Shown here in pieces: positions 1-8,030 of a DNA stretch of 17,986 nt. Position numbers and translations under genes: made by a program. Under the pieces are notes generated by a model, which saw only the letters and a list, made by a program, of their open reading frames with translations, did no database searches and had not been told where the DNA came from. This stretch comes from Cytophagaceae bacterium (lineage in GTDB: Bacteria; Bacteroidota; Bacteroidia; Cytophagales; Spirosomataceae), in assembly GCA_027485075.1 (NCBI GenBank), contig JAIXRT010000139.1, forward strand, positions 1 through 17,986, written 5' to 3'. Each line of letters opens with the position of its first letter. Position 1 is the first letter of the stretch.

Positions 1-135
1 ATCAAAGACGGTGGCATGCGCTGGGATGGCGTTCACTACAATTTTGCCGCATTAGAAATCGCCGCAATCCAGTGGAAAGAAGTTTTGACCCCTTTATTCT
101 TTCAGGTTTCAAAACCATTTACTCCGGCGAATTAA
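1..135 (+). CDS. C-terminal fragment of a probable SGNH/GDSL-family hydrolase (5' end outside window)
   Basis: An open frame runs from the first base to a TAA at 133-135 and gives the last 44 residues of a protein. The fragment contains W-D-G-V-H-Y-N (fragment residues 8-14) followed by an amphipathic stretch ending in QWKEVLTPLF. SGNH/GDSL esterases typically end with a catalytic D-x-x-H block followed by a helix of this kind (for example DGVHxNxxG...W...L.PLL), so D9 and H12 would be the catalytic acid and base. That assignment rests on one short motif, and the catalytic Ser, Gly and Asn blocks lie outside the window, so it is tentative. The end overlaps by 17 bases the end of the convergent DCC-family gene on the other strand. 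No terminator is visible between the two convergent genes. Confidence 0.5.
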   Translation: MKDGGMRWDGVHYNFAALEIAAIQWKEVLTPLFFQVSKPFTPAN

Positions 136-499
136 TCTCACAAGCATCTTTCCCATTGAAAAAGTACCGATGCTTGGCTACAAAATCATACATCCAATCC
201 AATAGCCTTTCAGGCAACACAAAAAACACCCTAAGGGGCAAAAATGGCCATTTTGCATGCTTGAGTACCTCGGCAATTGCTGCCGACTTAATGAATAATC
301 GGCCATCCGAAATCACTTGTACCGTAGCTAAAGACCAACGCGCATCGGGTATTTTTTCTTGATAGGACCTACAAAGCTCCGTGGATTGCGCATATATAGC
401 TAGGTCCTCAGCAGAAATCCGTCGAAGGATACCACTGGCCCATTGACAAAAACCACAATCCCCGTCAATGAAAACGACTAACGAATTAACTCGACCCAT
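119..499 (-). CDS. DCC-family (DUF393) thiol-disulfide oxidoreductase-like protein
   Basis: A 126-residue protein with the family hallmark D-G-D-C-G-F-C at residues 12-18, giving a DxDCxxC motif with a redox CxxC-like pair (C15, C18). The family-typical ending Y-x-F-V-A-K-H-R-Y-F-F lies near 104-114, followed by C120. The length (about 110-140 aa) matches the DCC/DUF393 family. Members are named putative thiol-disulfide oxidoreductases, but their substrates are mostly unknown. No signal peptide or membrane segment is seen, so it is probably cytoplasmic. The ATG at 497-499 overlaps the end of the upstream T9SS-cargo gene by 22 bases in a different frame, which suggests cotranscription and possible translational coupling. 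A short purine run (GAAAGG) lies directly before the ATG. Family assignment is confident; function is not. Confidence 0.88.
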   Translation of the reverse strand: MGRVNSLVVFIDGDCGFCQWASGILRRISAEDLAIYAQSTELCRSYQEKIPDARWSLATVQVISDGRLFIKSAAIAEVLKHAKWPFLPLRVFFVLPERLLDWMYDFVAKHRYFFNGKDACEINSPE

Positions 500-3252
500 C
501 CTTTCAGTGATTTCTTTTTCTTCGATTCGTCAACTACCTCAAACTGGACATCACAGGTATAAAAATAAGATCCAGGTGGAACATCGCGACCATTCAAGCC
601 TTTTCCATTCCAACCAAAACCCAATAAAGGACCATTGTATTTATAAACGACCTGACCCAAACGGTCCACGATGGTACATGTGACTAGGTCAACAAATCGT
701 GGGCAGCGCATCGGTAAGAATACATCATTCTTGTTGTCTCCGTTGGGACTGAATAGATTGGGCAAATCAAACGCAGGACAATTATCTTGACAAACCGTGT
801 TACTCTTCGCACTTTCTTTTCCATCAAAATTTACCGCAGTGACATAATAACAACCGACAAATGAGGTAGTTTGGCTGTGTAAGAAAGACAAATCCTTTTT
901 CTCTCCAACCAATCCATACCTACCATCCGGGGTCTTCGAGAAATAAACACGATATGTCTCTATTTGTGGATCACACAAATTAGTTACCGTCGGCGTCCAC
1001 GTCAAGGTATTAGTAAAGCTTGTTGGCAAACAATCCCCCCCGGGCGCATCACACGGATTTGAACCTATTTTCAACACTGGCGGGCAAGGATTTAACTGAA
1101 CAACAGATTTGATTGACACCTCCTGCGAGGCGTTAACTAATCCCTTTGCCCAAACTGGACGCGCATATTCGCCCACGGTTTCAACAAAATAACTATATGT
1201 CGAATCGGGTGAAATAACTACATCGAATTTACCATCTGTCGTAACAAAATCAACCCCAAGATCTATGTATTGAAATGTACCTGGATCAGCAACTGAGATC
1301 TCATTAATTTGATTGAATTGACCATTGGGGCGTGCGCGGTAAATACGATGCACTTGAAAGGCATTATTCCAAGGAACATTAGCCTCCCAGGCCAATTTGA
1401 TGGTCTTTCCAGCAGCCACCCCTTGCAATCGAACCGAACTAGCTGGCGAAGGTGAATCCAAAAGTTCTAATTTTTGGTTCTTTACATAAAAAACATCAAC
1501 CTGGTACCGGTAGCCGCGTTCTAAGGTATTTAGGCCTTTGTCTACAAACAGCGTGTCGGTGATCGGAGTACCTATAGCTTTAAATTCCACCGCTGAAATA
1601 CTTTCAGCACGTTTCAATTGATACTGATAAGGACCAGGAAATAATAGGGTATCTAAATTGATTGGTCTGGACCATTGAACGCGAATTTCGCCAACAGTCT
1701 TTGAAGTCTTTAGAACAGAAACCTGCGTCATAACAGGTGCAGCCGTAGCAATCAATGCGCAAACACCCGTTGACATGGGACTAAAATCCTCCAATCCCTT
1801 CGAATTCGTAAATGCAACGACAATAACATAGGTGTAATTGGTATTCTTCTGTAGTGACTTATCCTCAAAACTTGTTTCAGTAGCCTTCAAACGACCAATC
1901 TCCACAAAACCAGGCAAGGTCATTCCTGTCCCGCAAGACTTGTTGACCACGGTAACACATGGACCCGATTTACGATAAATAATCAATGAGGTATTAGGCA
2001 ACAAACATGTGTAGGCAGTCCAGGATAAGGTAGCACTGGAAGTTCCTGTCACCACTTTTAACCCTTGCACAACTGGTGCCAAAACGCGAATTTTCCAGAT
2101 TTTACTGTCTACTAATTTAATGGAATTCCCTATGGCCGTAGGCGGATTGTCTTCCACTTTAAACAACACATCATACGACTCTTTTCGAATATGCTGACAA
2201 GCTGTCTGCCATGAAAAGCTTGCCCTTGCAGGGGATGTTTGGCGAGGAATCGAGTTAAAGGACGCAAATGGCTGTAAAACAGCATATGTTGGATCAACAT
2301 TCGCATATACATTTCCCGAACTAAAAATAGTCAATGGGTCGATCCGTCCCGTCTTGGAGGCAATATCTTCTGCCGTTATCGTTTGAACAATATTCGTCCC
2401 GGCTAACACGCATACATCGGCGGGAACAGTTAACTTGGGCGCCCTGTTATCCGCATCTTTGACTTCGATTTGCATATCACGAACCGTCTCTGAAATTTTG
2501 ACACCATTTCGCCATTCCTCCACAATAAATGCACAGTTATATAATCCTAATTCTTGTGGCGTATCCCACACTAAATCCCCGGTTAATGCATCTATATCAA
2601 ACGTAGATTTGATCGATGAAACCTCGTTTGGCTGACGAAAATTAGGTGTTGTAACCCCACGACTAACTGAATTACACGTTTCACTTTCTCCCGTTTTTGA
2701 AACCGATAAGCGATACGCTAAACTGTCCCCTTCTGCATCAACGGCATTGGCATTGTGAATAAATTTTTGGCCAACAACCGCGGTTAGGTCCACAGCTGGA
2801 TTTAGCAGTAAAGGAGTTGAATTTAATCCAAGGCCCGAATTAATGGAAAAACTTGTCTCGACATAAAACGCAACATCCACAGATCGAGTCATATTCCGGA
2901 CACCATCATTCCGATTCGGAATGGCAGCGGATACGCGGTAAACAAGCGAAGGCGCTGGATAGGTATATTCAATCTTATAAATATTCTTTAATGTCCCATT
3001 ACCTAAATTAATGGGCGTTCCGCAACAGCGTTTGGCTTTAAATATGCCCGATCCATCACCGAAACAAAAGTTAACTTCTTCTTGCTGATCATTCGCTGCA
3101 TTGTTTTCAGTGTACGTAGTTAACGTAAACTCATAGGTAAGTGATTTATCAGAAATACGTTTCACTGTAATCTCTCCACCTTTTAAATGTGTAGCCATTA
3201 AACGACTTCCTGAAAAGAGGAGCAAAAACAAGAAAAATATATATTTCCGCAT
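478..3252 (-). CDS. Large secreted protein with fibronectin-like repeats and T9SS type B (gliding motility-associated, CHU_C) sorting domain
   Basis: A 924-residue exported protein. Residues 1-20 form a signal peptide (MRKY, a hydrophobic FFLFLLLF core, then a small-residue cleavage region near LMA), followed by T-H-L-K-G-G-E-I, a start common in Bacteroidota gliding/adhesin-type proteins. Residues about 150-390 look like cadherin/PKD-type modules (D-A-E-G-D-S-L-A-Y at 172-180). About four fibronectin III-like segments follow (roughly 392-500, 505-610, 606-715 and 725-820). The C-terminus from 830 (LPNLFSPNGDNKND, later D-R-L-G-Q-V-V-Y and W-N-G-K) is the type B sorting domain (CHU_C, TIGR04131), which directs substrates across the outer membrane by type IX secretion. 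It carries about 21 cysteines, which suggests disulfides in the exported form. The ligand is unknown; a role in adhesion or the cell-surface matrix is inferred. It is followed, with overlap, by a DCC-family redox gene. Confidence 0.92.
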   Translation of the reverse strand: MRKYIFFLFLLLFSGSRLMATHLKGGEITVKRISDKSLTYEFTLTTYTENNAANDQQEEVNFCFGDGSGIFKAKRCCGTPINLGNGTLKNIYKIEYTYPAPSLVYRVSAAIPNRNDGVRNMTRSVDVAFYVETSFSINSGLGLNSTPLLLNPAVDLTAVVGQKFIHNANAVDAEGDSLAYRLSVSKTGESETCNSVSRGVTTPNFRQPNEVSSIKSTFDIDALTGDLVWDTPQELGLYNCAFIVEEWRNGVKISETVRDMQIEVKDADNRAPKLTVPADVCVLAGTNIVQTITAEDIASKTGRIDPLTIFSSGNVYANVDPTYAVLQPFASFNSIPRQTSPARASFSWQTACQHIRKESYDVLFKVEDNPPTAIGNSIKLVDSKIWKIRVLAPVVQGLKVVTGTSSATLSWTAYTCLLPNTSLIIYRKSGPCVTVVNKSCGTGMTLPGFVEIGRLKATETSFEDKSLQKNTNYTYVIVVAFTNSKGLEDFSPMSTGVCALIATAAPVMTQVSVLKTSKTVGEIRVQWSRPINLDTLLFPGPYQYQLKRAESISAVEFKAIGTPITDTLFVDKGLNTLERGYRYQVDVFYVKNQKLELLDSPSPASSVRLQGVAAGKTIKLAWEANVPWNNAFQVHRIYRARPNGQFNQINEISVADPGTFQYIDLGVDFVTTDGKFDVVISPDSTYSYFVETVGEYARPVWAKGLVNASQEVSIKSVVQLNPCPPVLKIGSNPCDAPGGDCLPTSFTNTLTWTPTVTNLCDPQIETYRVYFSKTPDGRYGLVGEKKDLSFLHSQTTSFVGCYYVTAVNFDGKESAKSNTVCQDNCPAFDLPNLFSPNGDNKNDVFLPMRCPRFVDLVTCTIVDRLGQVVYKYNGPLLGFGWNGKGLNGRDVPPGSYFYTCDVQFEVVDESKKKKSLKGWVELIR

Positions 3253-3328
3253 AAAACAAATGAGAATAGAGGCAAGTTAATAAGGGCAAATTGAATAATT
3301 AAAAAAAATAGATTTTTTAAGCGATTAA

Positions 3329-3360
3329 TTTGATTGACAAGCGTTTGGATTGTAGTTTTG
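3329..3360 (+). promoter_or_regulatory. Bacteroidota-type promoter for sdhCAB
   Basis: TTTG at 3329-3332 is followed by a 20-base spacer and TAGTTTTG at 3353-3360. This matches the known Bacteroidota sigma-ABfr consensus (-33 TTTG / -7 TAnnTTTG, spacer about 19-21) exactly. Transcription would start a few bases after 3360, giving a leader of about 70 nt before the sdhC ATG at 3437. The surrounding DNA is AT-rich. The fit is by eye; no transcript data. Confidence 0.72.
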
Positions 3361-3391
3361 AGCGCTAAAATTCAGTAGCATAGTTTAAATC

Positions 3392-3410
3392 AACAATCGC
3401 ATAGATTGTT
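3392..3410 (+). repeat. Inverted repeat (leader hairpin or operator) upstream of sdhC
   Basis: AACAATC (3392-3398) and GATTGTT (3404-3410) are perfect 7-base inverted arms around a 5-base loop, GCATA. The element lies downstream of the predicted promoter and 26 bases before the sdhC ATG, so it would be in the 5' leader RNA. It could be a small RNA hairpin or a dimeric regulator site. The stem is A/T-rich and weak, so chance cannot be excluded. Confidence 0.4.
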
Positions 3411-3436
3411 TTTATGTTAATCTAATAACCTTATTT

Positions 3437-4105
3437 ATGGCTTGGCTAGCAAAATCATTTAATTCTTCCCTAGGAAAAAAGCTTCTCATGGCAATTACTG
3501 GTCTATTTTTGATCAGTTTCCTAATCGTTCACTGTGGCTTGAACGCCACCATTTTCCTAAATGACGGTGGTGTCGCTTTTAATGAAGGAGCTGAATTCAT
3601 GGCACACAATCCCATCATACGTACCATGGAAATTGTCTTGTTCGGTGGATTATTACTCCATATTTTTGATGGCCTTCGTCTTTGGTTAGACAATAAAAAG
3701 AAAAGACCTGTCGCTTATGCCGTTATAGATGGTGCAGCAAACAGCAAATGGTACTCGCGTTCAATGGGACTTTTAGGAACTTTGTTGTTGTTATTTCTAA
3801 TTATGCACCTGAAGCATTTCTGGTATTTCTCCCGTTTGACTAACGACTTAACAGAGTCACATACCTTATACAACGAAATGCAAGTTGTCTTCCAAAGCCC
3901 AATCGTCGTTATCGTTTATGTGCTTGGTTGTATTTCCCTAGGATATCACTTATTACATGGTTTTCAGAGTGCATTCCAAACATTGGGTTGGAACCACCCA
4001 AAATATACGCCTACGATTAAGGCCATTGGGGCAATTTATTCCATAGTTATCGCCGCACTATTTGCAGCTATGCCCGTTGCCTTCTATTTTAATTTGATTC
4101 AATAA
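3437..4105 (+). CDS. sdhC: Succinate dehydrogenase/fumarate reductase cytochrome b subunit
   Basis: A 222-residue membrane anchor of a type B succinate:quinone oxidoreductase, which passes electrons from the SdhB iron-sulfur centres through two b hemes to quinone (menaquinone in Bacteroidota). Five hydrophobic segments are seen at about 13-33, 60-82, 108-128, 153-175 and 195-218. Candidate heme-ligand histidines lie in or near them: H32, H75, H124/H127 and H171/H174. A single five-helix subunit in place of separate SdhC and SdhD is the expected Bacteroidota arrangement, and the length is normal. The ATG at 3437 gives the typical start [15 protein letters not shown]. It is the first gene of a sdhC-sdhA-sdhB operon, 19 bases before sdhA. 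Confidence 0.95.
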   Translation: MAWLAKSFNSSLGKKLLMAITGLFLISFLIVHCGLNATIFLNDGGVAFNEGAEFMAHNPIIRTMEIVLFGGLLLHIFDGLRLWLDNKKKRPVAYAVIDGAANSKWYSRSMGLLGTLLLLFLIMHLKHFWYFSRLTNDLTESHTLYNEMQVVFQSPIVVIVYVLGCISLGYHLLHGFQSAFQTLGWNHPKYTPTIKAIGAIYSIVIAALFAAMPVAFYFNLIQ

Positions 4106-4124
4106 TTCCTCAGCAGATACGGTT

Positions 4125-6104
4125 ATGACAAAATTAGACGCTAAAATTCCAGAAGGTTCGCTGGCTGAAAAATGGACCAAGTACCGCTCAAGCGTGCCTT
4201 TAGTTAATCCGGCCAACAAACGTTCCTTGGAAATCGTGATTGTGGGTTCAGGTTTAGCTGGAGCTTCTGCTGCAGCCTCATTAGCTGAGTTAGGATATAA
4301 AGTAAAAGTATTTTGCTTCCAAGATTCACCGCGTCGTGCACACTCCATTGCGGCACAGGGAGGTATCAATGCAGCAAAGAACTACCAAAATGACGGTGAC
4401 TCGGTTTACCGTTTATTCTACGATACCATCAAAGGGGGTGACTACCGAGCTCGTGAAGCAAACGTACACCGCTTAGCTGAGGTCTCAGGAAACATTATTG
4501 ACCAGTGTGTGGCACAAGGTGTTCCTTTCGCACGTGAGTACGGCGGATTGCTTTCTAACCGTTCATTCGGTGGCACGCAAGTTCAACGTACATTCTATGC
4601 TGCGGGACAAACAGGCCAACAATTATTATTAGGTGCTTATTCTTCCTTGCAACGTCAGGTGGGAATGGGTAACGTGAAAATGTATACACGTCACGAAATG
4701 CTTGATGTCGTTACCATCGACGGAAAAGCACGTGGTATTATCGCGCGTGATTCTGTTACGGGTGCTTTAGAGCGTCACTTCGGACATGCTGTATTGTTGT
4801 GTACAGGTGGTTACGGTAACGTATTCTACCTATCTACAAACGCGATGGGATCGAACGTAACAGCGGCGTGGAAAGCGCACAAAAAAGGGGCTTTCTTCGC
4901 GAATCCTTGTTATACACAGATTCACCCGACGTGTATCCCGGTTTCGGGCGATCACCAGTCGAAATTAACCTTGATGTCTGAGTCCTTGCGTAATGACGGT
5001 CGTATTTGGGTTCCAAAGAAACAAAACGATACCCGTAAAGCGAATGAGATTCCTGAAGACGAAAGAGATTACTACTTAGAGCGTCGCTACCCAGCGTTTG
5101 GTAACTTAGTACCACGTGATATTGCGTCTCGTGCAGCAAAAGAGCGTTGTGATGCAGGTTATGGTGTAGGTGCTTCCAAAATGGCAGTTTACCTAGATTA
5201 CGCAGCGGCAATTGTACGTTACGGAAAGGGTGAAGCAAATAAAAACAACATGCACAATCCATCCGATGAAGAGATTCAAGCGATGGGTAAGGCAGTCGTA
5301 AAAGAGAAATACGGTAACTTGTTTGATATGTACAAGCAAATTACGGGTGAGGATCCATACGAGGTGCCGATGCGTATTTATCCAGCGGTACACTACACGA
5401 TGGGTGGACTTTGGGTAGATTATAATTTGATGACGACTGTTCCAGGTTTATATGCCTTAGGAGAAGCTAACTTTTCAGATCACGGCGCGAACCGTTTAGG
5501 AGCTTCTGCCTTGATGCAAGGATTAGCAGATGGTTATTTCGTGATTCCTTACACCATTGGAAATTACTTAGCATCTGAGATTCGTACACCAGCTATGTCA
5601 ACTGATTCTGAAGATTTTGTTGCAGCTGAAAAAGCAGTACGTGACCGTCTAGAGACTTTGATGAACATCAAAGGTTCGAAACCCGTTGATTACTTCCACA
5701 AGCGTTTAGGAAAAATTATGTGGGATGAGTGCGGTATGGCACGTAGCGAAAAAGGTTTGAAAGCTTCCATCAAAGAGATTCAAGCATTACAGAAAGAATT
5801 CTGGTCGGATGTGAAGATTCCTGGCGAGATCGATAACCTGAACCCTGAATTAGAGAAAGCTGGCCGTGTGGCTGATTTCTTAGAATTAGGTGAGTTAATG
5901 TGTATTGATGCACTAGATCGCAACGAAAGTTGTGGTGGTCACTTCCGTACGGAATACCAAACGGAAGACGGGGAAGCCCTTCGTGATGACGAGAACTACG
6001 CATATGTAGCTGCTTGGGAGTACGAAAAACAATCGAAATTCAAGCTTCACAAAGAAGAATTGAAATACGAAAACATCAAAATTGCTCAAAGATCTTATAA
6101 ATAA
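4125..6104 (+). CDS. sdhA: Succinate dehydrogenase/fumarate reductase flavoprotein subunit
   Basis: The 659-residue catalytic subunit oxidises succinate to fumarate in the TCA cycle and can run in reverse as a fumarate reductase. The FAD-binding [10 protein letters not shown] motif lies at 41-50. H73 in [11 protein letters not shown] is the expected covalent FAD attachment site. P-R-D-I-A-S-R at 330-336 carries the active-site arginine (R331), A-V-H-Y-T-M-G-G at 421-428 the substrate-binding histidine (H423), and G-E-A-N...H-G-A-N-R-L-G-A-S at 446-461 the second FAD/substrate region. Length fits the type B family (about 640-670 aa). The gene sits between sdhC (19 bases) and sdhB (9 bases), so the three are surely cotranscribed. 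Codon use (CGT, GGT, GAA-rich) looks like that of a highly expressed gene. Confidence 0.97.
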   Translation: MTKLDAKIPEGSLAEKWTKYRSSVPLVNPANKRSLEIVIVGSGLAGASAAASLAELGYKVKVFCFQDSPRRAHSIAAQGGINAAKNYQNDGDSVYRLFYDTIKGGDYRAREANVHRLAEVSGNIIDQCVAQGVPFAREYGGLLSNRSFGGTQVQRTFYAAGQTGQQLLLGAYSSLQRQVGMGNVKMYTRHEMLDVVTIDGKARGIIARDSVTGALERHFGHAVLLCTGGYGNVFYLSTNAMGSNVTAAWKAHKKGAFFANPCYTQIHPTCIPVSGDHQSKLTLMSESLRNDGRIWVPKKQNDTRKANEIPEDERDYYLERRYPAFGNLVPRDIASRAAKERCDAGYGVGASKMAVYLDYAAAIVRYGKGEANKNNMHNPSDEEIQAMGKAVVKEKYGNLFDMYKQITGEDPYEVPMRIYPAVHYTMGGLWVDYNLMTTVPGLYALGEANFSDHGANRLGASALMQGLADGYFVIPYTIGNYLASEIRTPAMSTDSEDFVAAEKAVRDRLETLMNIKGSKPVDYFHKRLGKIMWDECGMARSEKGLKASIKEIQALQKEFWSDVKIPGEIDNLNPELEKAGRVADFLELGELMCIDALDRNESCGGHFRTEYQTEDGEALRDDENYAYVAAWEYEKQSKFKLHKEELKYENIKIAQRSYK

Positions 6105-6113
6105 TTCGATACA

Positions 6114-6872
6114 ATGGAAGGACATTTAAACCTGACACTCAAAATTTGGAGACAAAAAAATGCAAGCGTAGCTGGTAAATTCGAAACATACCAGGTAAGC
6201 GGCATCTCCACAGATATGTCATTTTTGGAAATGATTGACGTGTTAAACAACCGTTTGATCGAAGAAGGAGATGATCCCGTAGCATTTGACCACGATTGCC
6301 GTGAAGGAATTTGTGGTATGTGCTCGATGTACATCAACGGCCGTCCGCATGGACCTAACCGTGGCGTAACAACGTGCCAATTACACATGCGTTCATTCCA
6401 AGATGGCGAAACAATTACCGTAGAGCCTTGGAGAGCGAGTGCATTCCCAGTGATCAAAGACTTAGTCGTTAATCGTTCGGCATTTGACCGTATCATTGCA
6501 GCAGGTGGATTCGTTTCGGTGAATACAGGTAATGCGCAGGATGCGAACAACCTACCAATTCCTAAAGAAGACGCGGATGACGCTTTTGCAGCAGCCGCGT
6601 GTATCGGTTGCGGTGCTTGTGTGGCTGCATGTAAAAATGCATCAGCGATGTTATTTACTTCAGCCAAAATTTCGCAATTAGCCCTTTTACCTCAAGGTAA
6701 AGTAGAAGCTGCGAAACGTGCAGAAGCGATGGTTGCTCAAATGGACGAAGAAGGTTTCGGTGCTTGTTCTAATACAGGTGCTTGTGAGGCGGAATGTCCT
6801 AAAGGTATTTCCCTAGAGAATATTGCACGAATGAATCGTGAATATTTCTCAGCTACTTTTTCTTCGAAATAA
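6114..6872 (+). CDS. sdhB: Succinate dehydrogenase/fumarate reductase iron-sulfur subunit
   Basis: The 252-residue electron-transfer subunit that links SdhA to SdhC. The [2Fe-2S] ligands are C62, C67, C70 and C88 (C-R-E-G-I-C-G-M-C plus the later T-T-C-Q). The ferredoxin-like part has [11 protein letters not shown] at 163-173, then C218, C224 and C228-P. The usual assignment is [4Fe-4S] on C163, C166, C169 and C228, and [3Fe-4S] on C173, C218 and C224. All cluster cysteines are present. The ATG is 9 bases after the sdhA stop. The gene ends 12 bases before a strong intrinsic terminator that closes the operon. Confidence 0.97.
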   Translation: MEGHLNLTLKIWRQKNASVAGKFETYQVSGISTDMSFLEMIDVLNNRLIEEGDDPVAFDHDCREGICGMCSMYINGRPHGPNRGVTTCQLHMRSFQDGETITVEPWRASAFPVIKDLVVNRSAFDRIIAAGGFVSVNTGNAQDANNLPIPKEDADDAFAAAACIGCGACVAACKNASAMLFTSAKISQLALLPQGKVEAAKRAEAMVAQMDEEGFGACSNTGACEAECPKGISLENIARMNREYFSATFSSK

Positions 6873-6884
6873 TACTTAAATAAT

Positions 6885-6914
6885 AGCCCCTGAATGCAAT
6901 TTCAGGGGCTTTTT
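6885..6914 (+). terminator. Rho-independent terminator of sdhCAB
   Basis: Perfect 10-bp stem AGCCCCTGAA (6885-6894) / TTCAGGGGCT (6901-6910) with a 6-base loop TGCAAT, followed by a T run ending at 6914. It is a strong intrinsic terminator directly after sdhB. It also covers an in-frame ATG (6894) upstream of thymidine kinase, which argues against that ATG as the tdk start. Confidence 0.9.
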
Positions 6915-6920
6915 ACGCCC

Positions 6921-7505
6921 TTGTTTTTAGAACCTACCCATTCGCGCTCTGCCCAACATAAACCATCGCTTGGATGGATTGAAGTTATCTGTGGATCCAT
7001 GTTTTCTGGTAAAACAGAAGAACTGATTCGACGCTTAAAACGGGCAAAAATAGCGCAATTGCGGGTGGAAATTTTCAAACCTGCTTCCGATACTCGCTAT
7101 CACGACGAAGATATCGTATCACATAATCAAAATTCCATACGTTCCACGCCTGTGCATAGTGCCAGTGAAATCTTATTACTAGCAGGTGATTGTGATGTCG
7201 TAGGTCTAGATGAAGTTCAGTTTTTTGATGAATCTATTGTTGAAGTAGCTAATTCCCTAGCTAATCAAGGTAAGCGTGTTGTCATCGCAGGTTTAGATAT
7301 GGACTTTAAGGGAATTCCTTTTGGCCCCATGCCACATTTAATGGCTATTGCCGAATATGTTACCAAAGTACACGCCGTTTGCGTGCAATGCGGTGACGTT
7401 GCCAATTACTCTTACCGGATTGTTGACAAAGAAGAAACGGTACTTCTCGGAGAAACCGAATCCTATCAAGCGCGTTGCCGCGCCTGCTTTCAAGCTTCCA
7501 TTTAG
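6921..7505 (+). CDS. tdk: Thymidine kinase (type II)
   Basis: Phosphorylates thymidine to dTMP with ATP in nucleotide salvage. With a start at the TTG at 6921 it has 194 residues, the usual size. The P-loop G-S-M-F-S-G-K-T is at 25-32, the D-E-V-Q-F motif with the catalytic glutamate (E98) at 97-101, and the structural zinc site is C154/C157 (C-V-Q-C-G) plus C186/C189 (C-R-A-C). The frame is open back to an ATG at 6894, but that ATG overlaps the sdh terminator stem. Starting at TTG gives the family-like M-F-L-E-P-T-H opening, so I prefer 6921. No promoter is visible between the terminator and the start, so expression may rely on readthrough or on a promoter inside sdhB. The stop is 1 base before the next gene. 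Confidence 0.93.
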   Translation: MFLEPTHSRSAQHKPSLGWIEVICGSMFSGKTEELIRRLKRAKIAQLRVEIFKPASDTRYHDEDIVSHNQNSIRSTPVHSASEILLLAGDCDVVGLDEVQFFDESIVEVANSLANQGKRVVIAGLDMDFKGIPFGPMPHLMAIAEYVTKVHAVCVQCGDVANYSYRIVDKEETVLLGETESYQARCRACFQASI

Positions 7506-7506
7506 T

Positions 7507-7965
7507 ATGCCGAAGGATCCAAGCTTCAAAAAAGTGTTCCAACGGATCAAGGCCAAAAAGCCACGTGATCTTGATTTGCAATTTGAAAAGGCACATAATC
7601 AAGTTTTTGAAGAGCTAGATTGCTTGACATGTGGAAATTGTTGCAAAACAACGAGTCCAATGTGGAATGAAACGGACATTCAACGCGTAGCCCATCTACT
7701 CAAGATGAAGGTGGCCCAATTTCTAGATCAGTATTTGATTAAAGATGCGGACGGCGACTGGGTGTATCCAGCGGCACCATGCCCATTTTTGACCTTGGAA
7801 GACAATACCTGCCAAATCTATGAGCATCGACCAAAAGCTTGTCGGGAATATCCACATACCAACCGCAAAAACATGCAGGGAATTATGGCCCTAACTCAAA
7901 AAAATGCGGTTATCTGCCCTGGGGTCGCGCAAATCATGGAAAAATTAGAACGAATTTACAATTGA
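7507..7965 (+). CDS. YkgJ-type cysteine cluster protein (CxxCxxCC)
   Basis: A 152-residue protein with the C-L-T-C-G-N-C-C cluster at 39-46 and further conserved cysteines at C92 (A-P-C-P-F-L), C102 (T-C-Q-I-Y), C112 (R-P-K-A-C-R-E-Y-P) and C137 (I-C-P-G). This is the pattern of the YkgJ / Fe-S-oxidoreductase-like family (PF03692). Members are thought to bind zinc or an iron-sulfur cluster, and the biochemical role is mostly unknown. The open frame extends 159 bases further upstream, but that part lies inside tdk. The ATG at 7507, 1 base after the tdk stop, gives a normal-length protein, so it is the likely start and indicates cotranscription with tdk. Confidence 0.88.
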   Translation: MPKDPSFKKVFQRIKAKKPRDLDLQFEKAHNQVFEELDCLTCGNCCKTTSPMWNETDIQRVAHLLKMKVAQFLDQYLIKDADGDWVYPAAPCPFLTLEDNTCQIYEHRPKACREYPHTNRKNMQGIMALTQKNAVICPGVAQIMEKLERIYN

Positions 7966-8001
7966 GGCATATCAGATTTGAAATTGACATGAAAAATCAG
8001 G

Positions 8002-8019
8002 AAATTGAACTTTCAATTT
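8002..8019 (+). repeat. 18-bp near-palindrome upstream of the ROK gene
   Basis: AAATTGAA (8002-8009) and TTCAATTT (8012-8019) are perfect inverted 8-base arms around a CT centre, ending 11 bases before the ROK ATG. The tight spacing suits a dimeric DNA-binding regulator better than an RNA hairpin, though a 7-bp stem with a 4-base loop is possible. It is AT-rich, so chance is a real alternative. The 65-base gap around it is otherwise featureless. Confidence 0.35.
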
Positions 8020-8030
8020 AATAGCATAAC

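Noticed and set aside
72..362. 96-residue plus-strand open frame at the window start
   Set aside because: Overlaps antisense the well-supported DCC-family gene and the end of the partial hydrolase in another frame; no recognisable features.
3287..3294. Possible -7 box (TCAATTTG, minus strand) for the T9SS-cargo gene
   Set aside because: One mismatch and no -33 TTTG at normal spacing, so not reported as a promoter.
4834..5262. 142-residue open frame on the minus strand inside sdhA
   Set aside because: Lies wholly antisense to a strongly conserved gene; low-complexity His/Leu-rich product with no recognisable motif, as expected from mirrored codon bias.
6095..6667. 190-residue open frame on the minus strand inside sdhB
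   Set aside because: Antisense to conserved iron-sulfur ligands; composition rich in Ala/Ser with no domain, so a shadow of sdhB codon use.
7348..7506. Upstream extension of the YkgJ-type protein to an earlier ATG
   Set aside because: The extension lies entirely within tdk in a different frame and would add 53 residues foreign to the family; the ATG at 7507 fits better.
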